A stretch of 43,081 nucleotides of DNA, taken from positions 1 to 43,081 of the forward strand of contig CAJVXI010000007.1 of assembly GCA_913009635.1 (NCBI GenBank), in the 5' to 3' direction. Position numbers and translations under genes: made by a program. The notes below the pieces were generated by a model. The model had not been told where the DNA came from and did no database searches. It was given only the letters and a program-made list of their open reading frames with translations. Of the stretch, positions 22,459 through 30,520 are shown piece after piece. Within the stretch, counting starts at the first letter, position 1. Every line of letters begins with the position of its first letter. This DNA comes from an uncultured bacterium. Its GTDB lineage: Bacteria; Patescibacteriota; Minisyncoccia; UBA6257; UBA9933.

Positions 22459-23459
22459 AAATCCTTGCCTGCCAAAATTTTACTAAATAGTAGAAGTTAG
22501 GCGGGCGAATGGTGTCCCTTCCGACGGCGACGTCGGAATGCGCATCTAGCTGTATCGGGGAAACCCATTTAATCAAATGGGCAATCCCGAGGGAAGTCGC
22601 CGTCCAAAATTTAGGGCGGATTGACCCCGTAGAGACTATGTAAATTAATAAAGATAGAAAATGACTAATTCATTTTTGTCAAAACAGTGCAAAGAAGTTA
22701 TTTTAGGTTCTTTACTTGGCGATGGATCATTAAAAATTCATCATCAATATAAGAATGCGCGTTTTTCATTTCGTCATTCAATTAAACAAAAAGAATATTT
22801 TTTCTGGAAATTAAAACAATTAAAAGAGATTTCCGGAGAAAAATGTTGGTGGATTCAGAGTAATAATGAATTAGGCGGCGATAAACTTCGTTACCAAAGT
22901 TTAGCTCTTAAATCTTTAACCGACTTGTATCAATTGACGCACAAAAGACAAAGGTTGCGTATTCGCCGTAAATGGCTAAATATGCTTACACCTCTTTCAT
23001 TGGCCGTATGGTGGTTAGATGATGGTTCATTAATCACAAATGGTCGGCGAGGCGTTTTGTGTACAGATTCTTTTTCTTATGAAGAGCAAAAACTTATAGC
23101 TCGTTACTTATATAAAATATGGGATGTAAAAGTTGCTATAGGGAAAATTCATAGAGAATGGAATGGGAAACTAGCCGAATATTATCGGTTATGGATTCGA
23201 TCAAGCAAAGAATTACAAAAATTGTTGCGGATTATCTTGCCGTACATCAAAATAGTTTCAATGCTGCCGAAAGTATTACTAATGTATAAAAACATTAATT
23301 TACAACAACGCTGGATCTCTGAAGTTAGTAAAACAACAGGCTTTTCTCAAACAGTTATTGAAAAGTATCTTAATGAGAAAAAATCTCGTTGGAAAAAATT
23401 CAGAGAATGATATAGTCCGATCCTTCAAGTAATTGGAGTAAAGTAAAATCTACAAGATG
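22459..23459 (+). other. Group I-like intron in 16S (about E. coli position 793/794)
   Basis: The conserved exon GGATTAGATACCCTTGTAGTCC is split after GATTAGAT; joining 22458 to 23460 restores it. The 5' exon ends in U and the intron ends in G, as in group I introns. AGAGACTATG (22631-22640) and TATAGTCC (23411-23418) can form the P7-like core pairing on either side of the endonuclease gene. A strong stem GACGGCGACGTC/AAGTCGCCGTC lies upstream. The exact 5' boundary may shift by one A. Confidence 0.8.
22661..23410 (+). CDS. LAGLIDADG homing endonuclease of 16S intron 1
   Basis: Protein of 249 residues with two LAGLIDADG helices: CKEVILGSLLGDGSLKI near residue 14 and SLAVWWLDDGSLITNG near 113, each ending in the catalytic Asp (GDGS, DDGS). 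It is expected to act as a single-chain enzyme that cuts intron-less 16S alleles and so spreads the intron. It lies between the two P7 strands of the intron core, and its stop abuts the second strand. No Shine-Dalgarno site is seen. The frame is intact, so the intron may still be mobile. Confidence 0.88.
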   Translation: MTNSFLSKQCKEVILGSLLGDGSLKIHHQYKNARFSFRHSIKQKEYFFWKLKQLKEISGEKCWWIQSNNELGGDKLRYQSLALKSLTDLYQLTHKRQRLRIRRKWLNMLTPLSLAVWWLDDGSLITNGRRGVLCTDSFSYEEQKLIARYLYKIWDVKVAIGKIHREWNGKLAEYYRLWIRSSKELQKLLRIILPYIKIVSMLPKVLLMYKNINLQQRWISEVSKTTGFSQTVIEKYLNEKKSRWKKFRE

Positions 23460-23815
23460 ACCCTTGTAGTCCACGCCCTAAATGATGTTCACTAGCTGTT
23501 TCGAGTATCGACCCTCGGAGTGGCGAAGCTAACGCGTTAAGTGAACCGCCTGGGAAGTACGGTCGCAAGACTAAAACTTAAAGGAATAGACGGGGACTCG
23601 CACAAGCGGTGGAGCATGAGGTTTAATTCGATAATAAACGAGGAACCTTACCAGGGCTTGAAATTCTAATGAAAGCTTTCCGAAAGGATTGCCTTCTCTC
23701 AAGGACATTAGGACAGGTGCTGCACGGTCGTCGTCAGCTCGTGATTTGAATTGTTCCCTTAAGTGGGGTAACGAGCGCAACCCTTACTGAATGTTATATG
23801 TGTCATTCGGGACTG

Positions 23816-23867
23816 CCCCCTCCTAAGTTTTTGAAAAATTTTAAAAGTTCAAAAATTTAGGAGGGGG
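23816..23867. repeat. Hairpin insertion in 16S (about position 1130 region)
   Basis: CCCCCTCCTAAGTTTTTGAA and TTCAAAAATTTAGGAGGGGG form a long perfect-looking stem with one base offset, extending a variable helix before the conserved GAGGAAGGTGGGGATGACG. Confidence 0.75.
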
Positions 23868-24095
23868 AGGAAGGTGGGGATGACGCCAGATCAGCGTGGC
23901 CCTTTGATGCCCTGGGCTACACTCATGCTACAATGGATAATACAATGGGCTGCGAAGTCGCAAGACGGAGCCAATCCCATCAAAATTATTCTCAGTTCGG
24001 ATTGAGGGCTGCAATTTGCCCTCATGAAGTCGGAATCGCTAGTAATCGTGCATCAGCTATGGCACGGTGAATACGTTCTCGAGTCCTGTACTCAC

Positions 24096-24988
24096 AATGA
24101 ACGCGCCTGGCAGATTATTTTGTCCCGATGTAAAAATCGGGATCTCGACCATTGCGTCGGGGCTAAATGGTTAAAATCCATTCCCCCGTTAGATAAGCTA
24201 TCCGTTATGCTATTTAATGGGGCGTAGTTGAAAGACAGTTGGTTGTCGCGAGGCAATCGGCGGAGGGTCTGGAAACAAAAAGTAGCCCGAACAAAAACAA
24301 GAGTTAATCGATTTATGATTGGGTGGTGAGCATAGAGAAGATTATTTAAAAGCTCGTTCGGGATGTTTTAGAAAAGTAAAATAGTTGACCCAGGGAGATC
24401 TGATGCAGTATAATGAAACTAACGCTGCGTCAGAAGTCAGCTGGATCATAGTAGTTCGACGTCACGTCGGACAAAGGATCCACTCTAATGTAATACTTAA
24501 TTCAAACTATATTATTGGCTTAGTAGATGGCGAAGGCAGTTTTACTCTTTATATAAGAGACCCAGATGTGCCTAAAAAGGTCAAAAGACGCGTAAAGATA
24601 AAACCGAGATTTTATATTAAACTTATAGAGAAAGATAAAAAAATTCTTTATAAGTTAAAGGATTTTTTCGGTTGTGGTAATGTTTATTTTCAGAGAGATA
24701 AACGTCTTAATCATCAAAATTGTTATCGTTACGAAATAGCCAATAGGAAAGATTTAGAAAATGTAATTATTCCGTTTTTTAAGAAACATAAATTATAGAT
24801 AGATTCTAAAAGAAAGGATTTTAGAATTTTCTGTGATTTGATGAAAAGAATTAAAAAAGGAGAACATTTAATTAAATCAGGATTAAGAAATCTTTATAAA
24901 ATCAAAGGAAAGATGCATTAGAGCTCGTCGCGTGCGGGAAATCCGCAGGCGCGATGGGAACGCCAATGTTGAGTTTCCAACAAGCAGT
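24096..24988 (+). other. Second 16S intron (about E. coli position 1400), class unresolved
   Basis: The conserved exon TGTACTCAC/CGCCCGTCACACC is split; joining C24095 to C24989 restores the expected length. About 300 bases of structured RNA precede the endonuclease frame (hairpins CGACG-TCA-CGTCG and CTGATGCAG...CTGCGTCAG), and only about 67 follow it. The 3' segment has TGCGG-GAAAT-CCGCA inside a longer stem and then TGTTG...CAACA, superficially like group II domains V and VI. GTGAG near 24328 could pair with exon CTCAC. However, the 5' end is not GTGYG, so the class stays open. Confidence 0.7.
24403..24921 (+). pseudogene. LAGLIDADG endonuclease of intron 2, broken by a TAG codon
   Basis: NYIIGLVDGEGSFTLYIRD (from about 24499) is a LAGLIDADG helix with catalytic acidic residue. 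The frame continues through KIKPRFYIKLIEKDKKILYKL and VYFQRD to IPFFKKHKL, where TAG (24796-24798) interrupts it. Past the stop the same frame reads IDSKRKDFRIFCDLMKRIKK and GEHLIKSGLRN to TAG at 24921, the normal family C-terminus. Only one LAGLIDADG motif is present, so the active form would be a dimer. Either the gene is inactivated or a short form is used. The ATG at 24403 is a guess; the conserved part starts near codon 33. Confidence 0.75.
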
Positions 24989-25204
24989 CGCCCGTCACAC
25001 CAAGGGAGCCGGGAGTAGGTGAAGTTTCACTTTTGTGGAATCAGCCTAAGCTCGGTAACACGGGTGAAGTCGTAACAAGGCACGCGTAGCGGAAGCTGTG
25101 CGTAGATCAATTAAATTAAAAATTTTTGTCGATTCCGCTTTTGGCGGAAAAGGTGTTGACCGAGGAGCCTAAAGTTTCGGTTTTGTCTTGTTGAAGACAA
25201 GACT

Positions 25205-25284
25205 CACGGACTGATACAGACTATACACAGACCTATACGGAAAATTTTCTGTATGAGTCTGCGTTGAGTCAGTATAGGTCAGTG
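25205..25284. repeat. Iterated palindrome after the 16S gene
   Basis: CACGGACTGATACAGACTA and ACACAGACCTATACGG are followed by inverted TGTATGAGTCTGCG and GAGTCAGTATAGGTCAGTG. It has the same unit and the same palindromic layout as the V3-loop insertion at 22045-22122. Confidence 0.75.
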
Positions 25285-25336
25285 GTCTCGTCTTCGGCGA
25301 GACAGTGGGGCAACTAAAAAAGTTTTGGTTTTTTTA
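25285..25336 (+). terminator. Probable 16S transcript terminator
   Basis: Hairpin GTCTCG...CGAGAC (25285-25303) with a CTTCG loop is followed by a second A/T stem (AAAAAAG...TTTTTTT) ending in a T run. The stretch 25118-25204 between the rRNA end and the repeats holds only a short GC hairpin (TCCGCTTTTGGCGGA). Confidence 0.55.
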
Positions 25337-25346
25337 ATTTTTAAGT

Positions 25347-25352
25347 TATACT
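25347..25352 (+). promoter_or_regulatory. -10 box for receiver gene
   Basis: TATACT seven bases before ATG 25360, with no Shine-Dalgarno site between. Confidence 0.35.
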
Positions 25353-25359
25353 TGCAATA

Positions 25360-25764
25360 ATGGATTCTAAAAAAATTCTCCTTATTGAAGATGATATTTT
25401 TTTGTCGTCTTTGTTAAAAAATCGTTTTCAAAAAGAAGGAGTTAAAATAATTTATTCTAAAGACGGTGAAGATGTAATAAAAATTTTAACCGAAACAAAA
25501 CCGGACTTAATTTTATTAGATATAATGCTTCCAAAAAAGTCCGGATTTGAGATAATGGAAGAGATTCGTTCTGATCCTCAATTGCAAATTCAAAATGTTC
25601 CAATAGTTATTATTTCAAATTTGGGGCAGCCGGAAGATATTTCAAAAGGAGAGCAACTTGGAGCGGCTGGTTATCTTATTAAAGCTAAAACATCAATTGA
25701 TGATTTAATTAAAAAAGTTAAAACTTTTTTAACTAACAACCTACAACCTACAACTAATAACTAA
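25360..25764 (+). CDS. Receiver-only response regulator
   Basis: Protein of 134 residues: LLIEDDIF acidic pair, LILLDIMLPK phospho-acceptor, VIISNLGQ Ser position, and LIKAK conserved Lys. It has no output domain. The last residues, NNLQPTTNN, are encoded by iterated repeats (AACCTACAACCTACAACT), the left flank of the next, four-helix-bundle gene, so the repeat has supplied the C-terminus and stop. Confidence 0.88.
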   Translation: MDSKKILLIEDDIFLSSLLKNRFQKEGVKIIYSKDGEDVIKILTETKPDLILLDIMLPKKSGFEIMEEIRSDPQLQIQNVPIVIISNLGQPEDISKGEQLGAAGYLIKAKTSIDDLIKKVKTFLTNNLQPTTNN

Positions 25765-25765
25765 T
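25731..25765. repeat. Left iterated repeat of a four-helix-bundle cassette
   Basis: Units AACTAACAACC, TACAACC, TACAACT and AATAACTAAT overlap the end of the receiver gene. They are inverted relative to 26130-26170. Confidence 0.7.
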
Positions 25766-26126
25766 ATGGATAAGTTTAGGTTTCTAAAATGGAAGGATTA
25801 CAAAGAAGCAAAAGAGTTGCTTTTTTTTGATATTGAAAATCGTTAAAAATTTACCAAAAGAATATCGTTATGAATTGGGTAGTCAAATTATTAGGTCAAC
25901 TTTTTCTATAATCTTGAATATTGCCGAAGGAAGCGGCAAAGCGTCTGACAAAGAATTAAATAGATTTATAGAAATTGCTCTGGGCTCCGTAAACGAAACA
26001 CTCGCGGGAGTTGATGTTTTAAAAGACAATGGATTTATAATGAATAATGAATTCAGCGAAGTTTATCAAAAGTTAGATAGTATTTCTAGTCAATTAGGCG
26101 GTTTTAAAAAGCAGTTAGATAAGTAA
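25766..26126 (+). pseudogene. Four-helix-bundle (S23/IVP-like) protein, frameshifted in a T8 run
   Basis: ATG 25766 reads MDKFRFLKWKDYKEAKELLF and runs out at a TAA near 25846. The next frame resumes with ILKIVKNLPKEYRYELGSQI, then RSTFSIILNIAEGSGKASDK and LNRFIEIALGSVNETLAGVD, and stops at 26126. Together these give a full four-helix-bundle (23S intervening-sequence-type) protein with its usual LP.E..YELG.QI.RS..SI..NIAEG core. The join falls in a run of eight T (25821-25828); one T fewer would restore a single 119-residue protein. Sequencing error, phase variation and decay are all possible. Confidence 0.8.
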
Positions 26127-26129
26127 TTT

Positions 26130-26170
26130 AGTGGTATGTTGTAGGTGGTTAGTGATAGGTTGTAGGTTAT
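26130..26170. repeat. Right iterated repeat of the four-helix-bundle cassette
   Basis: GTTGTAGGTGGTTAGTGATAG and GTTGTAGGTTAT carry the reverse complement of the left units (CCTACAAC), starting four bases after the stop. Confidence 0.7.
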
Positions 26171-26192
26171 TCAGGTTATCCACATCCTACTA

Positions 26193-26220
26193 TTGTTGTA
26201 GTGATTGAAATTGGTATAAT
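26193..26220 (+). promoter_or_regulatory. Promoter for the pilin gene
   Basis: TTGTTG (26193-26198), a 16-base spacer and TATAAT (26215-26220), 101 bases upstream of the pilin start. The intervening leader holds a large inverted repeat. Confidence 0.55.
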
Positions 26221-26244
26221 TAATAAAATTAGACAAAGGTCGAT

Positions 26245-26320
26245 GATTTATACTGTTAAACTGTTGCAATGTTAAATTGTTAATTGAATTAACAATAATT
26301 TGACAATGTAACAATATAGC
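26245..26320. repeat. Iterated palindrome in the pilin leader
   Basis: Units GTTAAACTGTTGCAATGTTAA and ATTGTTAATT are mirrored by AATTAACAATAATTTGAC and AATGTAACAATATAGC, allowing a long hairpin that ends just before the start codon. The family also occurs upstream of rpmE (20819-20900). Confidence 0.65.
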
Positions 26321-26321
26321 A

Positions 26322-26879
26322 ATGAAACGAGGTTTTACTTTACTTGAACTTTTAATTGTTATTGGTATTTTGGCGATTTTAGCCGCTACCACGGTTTTGG
26401 TTTTGAACCCAGCTGAGCTTTTAAAGCAGGCAAGAGATTCACAAAGAGTTTCGGATTTGGCAACATTAAACAGCGCTTTGGGAATGTACGTTACTGATGT
26501 TTCCAGCCCTGATTTAGGTACTAGTGCTAATTGTGATGTTTATAATGATGGCACTAATGAGATAATTGCTAATTGTGGTGGCAGGCATGTGGGCACAACT
26601 GTTTCTAGCACTCTTAGAACTGTTGATAATACTGGCTGGTTGCCGGTTCCTTTTAGCGGCATTTCCGGCGGTTCTCCTTTGCCAGTATTGCCAATTGATC
26701 CGTCGCATAATAGCACTTATTTTTATTCTTATGCTTGCAATACCGGCAGCACAACTTACGAATTAAATACTGTATTTGAAAGCGCTAAATATATGACTGA
26801 TTTGGATCTTGATGGTAAGGATGGTGGTAATAAACCTGCTGTTTATGAAATCGGCACTGACCCAGGATTAGATCTATAA
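26322..26879 (+). CDS. Type IV pilin-like protein
   Basis: Protein of 185 residues with a short leader MKRG and the class III prepilin motif GFTLLELLIVIGILAILAA: peptidase cleavage after Gly4, N-methylated Phe5 and Glu9 in place. The rest is a pseudopilin-like head (ARDSQRVSDLATLNSALGMY is the conserved alpha1-C segment) with cysteines C65, C75 and C149 and an Asp-rich loop near the end (DLDLDGKDGG), possibly calcium-binding. It probably forms surface pili or a pseudopilus. Pilin assembly genes are not in the window. Confidence 0.88.
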   Translation: MKRGFTLLELLIVIGILAILAATTVLVLNPAELLKQARDSQRVSDLATLNSALGMYVTDVSSPDLGTSANCDVYNDGTNEIIANCGGRHVGTTVSSTLRTVDNTGWLPVPFSGISGGSPLPVLPIDPSHNSTYFYSYACNTGSTTYELNTVFESAKYMTDLDLDGKDGGNKPAVYEIGTDPGLDL

Positions 26880-26895
26880 ACTTAACAAACAATCA

Positions 26896-27495
<600 letters not shown>

Positions 27496-27520
27496 TTTAG
27501 CGGGTTGATATACGGCATCC

Positions 27521-27560
27521 AATTTTCAATTTCTAATTTCTAATTTTCATTAAATTTTTA
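27521..27560. repeat. Left iterated repeat of the second four-helix-bundle cassette
   Basis: AATTTTCAATTTCTAATTTC, TAATTTTCATT and AAATTTTTAATG. It is inverted relative to 27941-27998 and near-identical to the 16S V2-loop insertion. Confidence 0.75.
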
Positions 27561-27959
27561 ATGGAACAATTTTCAAACAATAAAAACAGAGAATACGATT
27601 TAGAAGAAAGAACGGCGAAATTTAGCGAGGATATAATAGAATTTGTGAGAAATATTAAAAGAGATGATATTAACCGCAATATTATTGTTCAATTGGCGCG
27701 AGCAGTTACTTCTATTGGCGCTAATTATTGCGAAGCCAACGCATCCAGCTCTAAACGAGATTTCAGAAATAAAATTTATATCTGCAAAAAAGAAACTAAC
27801 GAAGCAAAATATTGGTTAAGAATATTAGCCAAACACCACCCAGAATTAAAAGAAAAAATAAGAAATTTTTGGAAAGAAGCTCACGAACTGCATCTTATTT
27901 TTCAGAAAATCACCAACACCTTGGATAAAAAGCGAAAAAGATTAGAAATTGAAAATTAG
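27561..27959 (+). CDS. Four-helix-bundle (S23/IVP-like) protein
   Basis: Protein of 132 residues. The core VQLARAVTSIGANYCEANASSSKRDFRNKIYICKKETNEAKYWL matches the family of four-helix-bundle proteins first noted inside 23S intervening sequences, in the variant with SIGANY.EA. These proteins bind nucleic acid in some systems (Avd of diversity-generating retroelements shares the fold). Both edges of the frame lie in iterated repeats: the C-terminal RLEIEN and stop come from GAAATTGAAAATTAG units. The frame is intact. Confidence 0.82.
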   Translation: MEQFSNNKNREYDLEERTAKFSEDIIEFVRNIKRDDINRNIIVQLARAVTSIGANYCEANASSSKRDFRNKIYICKKETNEAKYWLRILAKHHPELKEKIRNFWKEAHELHLIFQKITNTLDKKRKRLEIEN

Positions 27960-27998
27960 AAATTCAATAGAAATTAAAAATTAGAAATTGAAAATTAT
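27941..27998. repeat. Right iterated repeat of the second four-helix-bundle cassette
   Basis: ATTAGAAATTGAAAATTAG is repeated with small changes three times, the reverse complement of the left-hand units. It encodes the C-terminus of the four-helix-bundle protein. Confidence 0.75.
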
Positions 27999-28005
27999 TA
28001 TCTTT

Positions 28006-28611
28006 ATGCCAAAACCCTACAAACTTACAATAGCAATAATATCATCTCTACTGATTTTAACAGCCATGTACTACGGTTCTTTTTTGCCATTCAGAAAATC
28101 ACAGCTTTATATTAACGCGCAAATCGGCTTAAGTAGAGGCGTCAGTTCTTTGCAAGAATTCAATAATTTATTTGAACCGGCTTTGGATTTTTATTCGCCA
28201 GTTGGCCAGGATGAAATAGTTTCGGGTTATTTGCGAGTTTTAATCAGTTTATTAGAACAGCAATCTAATAAGGAGATAGTTGATATTTTGACTAAACAGG
28301 CTGAAACGCGAATGGCGCCGATTTTAGAAAAAGAAAAAGGATTCGGCTTAAGTCAGAATATTTACAATCTTGCTTCAATTTACGCGATATCAGCGATTAG
28401 ATTTAATGATGATATTTATTATGAGAAAGGCGTTGAAATGTTTAAATTGGGATTAAAGCATAGTCCGAATAGGGCAATGTTTTTGTATGGACTTTTAAAT
28501 CTTTATCAGTTTAAGAATAACAAAAAAGGAATTAGAGAAGTTGGTGAAATTATTTTGAAATATTGGCCAGGAGATGAACAAGTAAAACAAATTATTAAAT
28601 TAACAAAATAA
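28006..28611 (+). CDS. Membrane-anchored TPR-like protein
   Basis: Protein of about 201 residues from ATG 28006; an ATG at 27988 lies in the repeat tail and is less likely. One hydrophobic helix (LTIAIISSLLILTAMYYGSF) is followed by helical pairs resembling tetratricopeptide repeats (YNLASIYAISAIRFNDDIYYEKGVEMFKLGLKHSPNRAMFLYGLLNLYQF). Such tails often sit at the end of O-antigen ligase-like proteins, and the gene heads the glycan locus, so a role in glycan transfer is possible. No catalytic residues are seen. Confidence 0.55.
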   Translation: MPKPYKLTIAIISSLLILTAMYYGSFLPFRKSQLYINAQIGLSRGVSSLQEFNNLFEPALDFYSPVGQDEIVSGYLRVLISLLEQQSNKEIVDILTKQAETRMAPILEKEKGFGLSQNIYNLASIYAISAIRFNDDIYYEKGVEMFKLGLKHSPNRAMFLYGLLNLYQFKNNKKGIREVGEIILKYWPGDEQVKQIIKLTK

Positions 28612-28623
28612 TTAAATAAATAT

Positions 28624-30480
28624 ATGTGTGGTATTTCAGGAATTTATCAAATTAAGGATGTTAATAATAAATTAAAGCAAGCGGTTGATTTTATGAATCA
28701 ATCGCAGATTAATCGCGGTCCTGATGACTCCGGTATTTTTATTAATGAAAAGCGTGGCATCGGACTCGGCCATCAGCGTCTTTCAATTATTGATTTGTCA
28801 AAAAAAGGAAAACAGCCGATGGGATTTAATGATATTTGGATTACTTATAATGGGGAGATTTATAATTTTTTAGAGCTTAAACAGGATTTAAAGGAAAAAG
28901 GTTATAAATTTAAGACTAAAACTGACACTGAGGTAATTTTAGCTTTATATTCTGAATACAGCGAAATGTCATTTTCAATGCTTCGCGGGATGTTTGCTTT
29001 TGGGCTTTGGGATGGCAAAAAGCAAAAGTTATTTTTAGTTAAGGACCGTTACGGCATTAAACCCCTCTATTATTATTCCGATAAAGAAAAATTAATTTTT
29101 GCTTCAACAGTTAAAGCGATTACAAAAAGCGGATTGGTTTCGGTTAAAAATAATCCTCAAGCGTTAATCGGCTTTCTACTTTTCGGCTCGGTGCCATTGC
29201 CAATGACAACAGTTAGGGATGTTTTTGCTGTGCCAGCGGGACATTATTTAGTTAGAAATGCCGACGGGCAGCAGAAAATTATTCAGTATTACGACCCGCT
29301 AGTTTTTTATCAGCATAAATCAGCTGAAAATCAGCATGAATCAGCGCCTATAGAAATTCGTCAATTACTTGAAGAATCTGTCAATCTTCATTTAATTAGC
29401 GACGCGCCGCTTGGAATTTTTCTAAGCGGGGGATTGGATTCTTCAGCTCTAGCAGCTCTGGCTGCTCAAATAATTCGTAATCAGCATAAATCAACTAAAA
29501 TCGGCGTCAATCAGCGTCTTACAACACTTTCAGTTGTTTTCAAGGAAAAAGAATTTTCTGAAAAAAAATATCAGGACTTAGTAGTAAAAAAAATAGGAAG
29601 CGAGCATAGAGAAATAAAAATTACATCAAAAGATTTTTTTGATTCTTTCGGCGAAATTTTTGAAGCAATGGATCAGCCGACAATTGACGGAGTTAATAGT
29701 TTTTTTATTGCTAAAGCCGCTAAGCAAGCTGGCTTGAAAGCCGTACTTTCGGGTCTTGGAGCAGACGAGATTTTTTGCGGTTATGCACATTTTCAAAAAG
29801 CGGAATTAATAAAAAGTGTTCAAAAGTTGCCGAGATTTTTAAAATCCCCGCTTAATTTAGCTTCTTTATTAGGTGATCGTTATTCTAAATTAAATTATCT
29901 TGCAAGTAGTAATGCCTTAGGTTTTTATTTGGGGATTAGGGGGTTATTTAGTCCGCAAGAAATTGCGAAGATTTTAGATATAAATTTAAGTGAGGTTAAT
30001 AATTTTATAAATGAATTAGCGCAATTACAGCAATTAGAATATACAAAACAATTAGAGCAGCTTCATCCCGTTGATTTACTTTCTTACTTAGAGTTAAAAT
30101 TTTATCTTCAAAATCAATTACTTAAAGACACGGACTTTATGAGTATGCATCATTCTATTGAAGTTCGTGTTCCATTTTTAGACCATAAAGTGGTAGAATA
30201 TTTAAGTAGTTTGCCGCCAGAATTGAAATTAAATCAGCATAAATCAGCCACAATCAGCATTAATCAGCGTCATAAAATAAACAAACCGCTTTTGGTTGAG
30301 GCGGTTCGTGATTTGTTGCCAAAAGAAATCTTGAGCAGAAAAAAAATGGGATTTACTTTTCCTTTTGAAAAATGGCTCCGCGAAGCGCCTAATAACTTAA
30401 TAACTAACAACTCAATAATTCATTCAAAAACACATTGGTCAAAATTTTGGGCTACAACAGTTGCATCTAAGTGGTATTAG
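28624..30480 (+). CDS. asnB: Asparagine synthase (glutamine-hydrolysing)
   Basis: Protein of 618 residues. The N-terminal class II glutaminase domain starts with the nucleophile Cys2 (MCGISGIY), with RGPDDSG, GLGHQRLSIIDLS and YNGEIYNF. The synthetase domain carries the PP-loop FLSGGLDSSALAAL and SGLGADEIFCGY. It makes Asn, or amidates a sugar or peptide, as often seen in glycan loci. Three in-frame insertions made of AATCAGCATAAATCAGC-type repeats encode NQHKSAENQHESAP (about residues 229-242), NQHKSTKIGVNQRL (286-299) and NQHKSATISINQRHK (536-550). The C-terminus (NNLITNNSI) comes from another repeat family. Confidence 0.9.
   Translation: MCGISGIYQIKDVNNKLKQAVDFMNQSQINRGPDDSGIFINEKRGIGLGHQRLSIIDLSKKGKQPMGFNDIWITYNGEIYNFLELKQDLKEKGYKFKTKTDTEVILALYSEYSEMSFSMLRGMFAFGLWDGKKQKLFLVKDRYGIKPLYYYSDKEKLIFASTVKAITKSGLVSVKNNPQALIGFLLFGSVPLPMTTVRDVFAVPAGHYLVRNADGQQKIIQYYDPLVFYQHKSAENQHESAPIEIRQLLEESVNLHLISDAPLGIFLSGGLDSSALAALAAQIIRNQHKSTKIGVNQRLTTLSVVFKEKEFSEKKYQDLVVKKIGSEHREIKITSKDFFDSFGEIFEAMDQPTIDGVNSFFIAKAAKQAGLKAVLSGLGADEIFCGYAHFQKAELIKSVQKLPRFLKSPLNLASLLGDRYSKLNYLASSNALGFYLGIRGLFSPQEIAKILDINLSEVNNFINELAQLQQLEYTKQLEQLHPVDLLSYLELKFYLQNQLLKDTDFMSMHHSIEVRVPFLDHKVVEYLSSLPPELKLNQHKSATISINQRHKINKPLLVEAVRDLLPKEILSRKKMGFTFPFEKWLREAPNNLITNNSIIHSKTHWSKFWATTVASKWY
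29309..29346. repeat. In-frame TCAGCATAAA-type repeat 1 in asnB
   Basis: TCAGCATAAATCAGCTG and AATCAGCATGAATCAGCG are inserted before the synthetase domain without breaking the frame. Confidence 0.7.
29479..29520. repeat. In-frame TCAGCATAAA-type repeat 2 in asnB
   Basis: AATCAGCATAAATCAAC and CGGCGTCAATCAGCG, same family as copies 1 and 3. Confidence 0.7.
30231..30272. repeat. In-frame TCAGCATAAA-type repeat 3 in asnB
   Basis: AAATCAGCATAAATCAGCC and AATCAGCATTAATCAGCG, same family as copies 1 and 2. Confidence 0.7.
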
Positions 30481-30520
30481 ATGTGACTTAATAAGATTAT
30501 TATAATATTAAAATAAATAT

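Noticed and set aside
23571-23780. Minus-strand frame inside 16S (RVPVYSFKF end)
   Set aside because: Translation of the conserved 16S region on the wrong strand, a common false gene.
24024-24227. Open frame of 67 codons across the end of 16S exon 2 and intron 2
   Set aside because: It lies in conserved rRNA sequence and structured intron; no protein character.
24921-24988. Firm call of group II domains V and VI in intron 2
   Set aside because: The base of the stem mispairs at two positions, the stem is longer than the usual 34 bases, and the intron does not start GTGYG.
25118-25204. A tRNA or 5S gene in the spacer after 16S
   Set aside because: No cloverleaf, T-loop GTTCRA motif or 5S-like sequence is visible.
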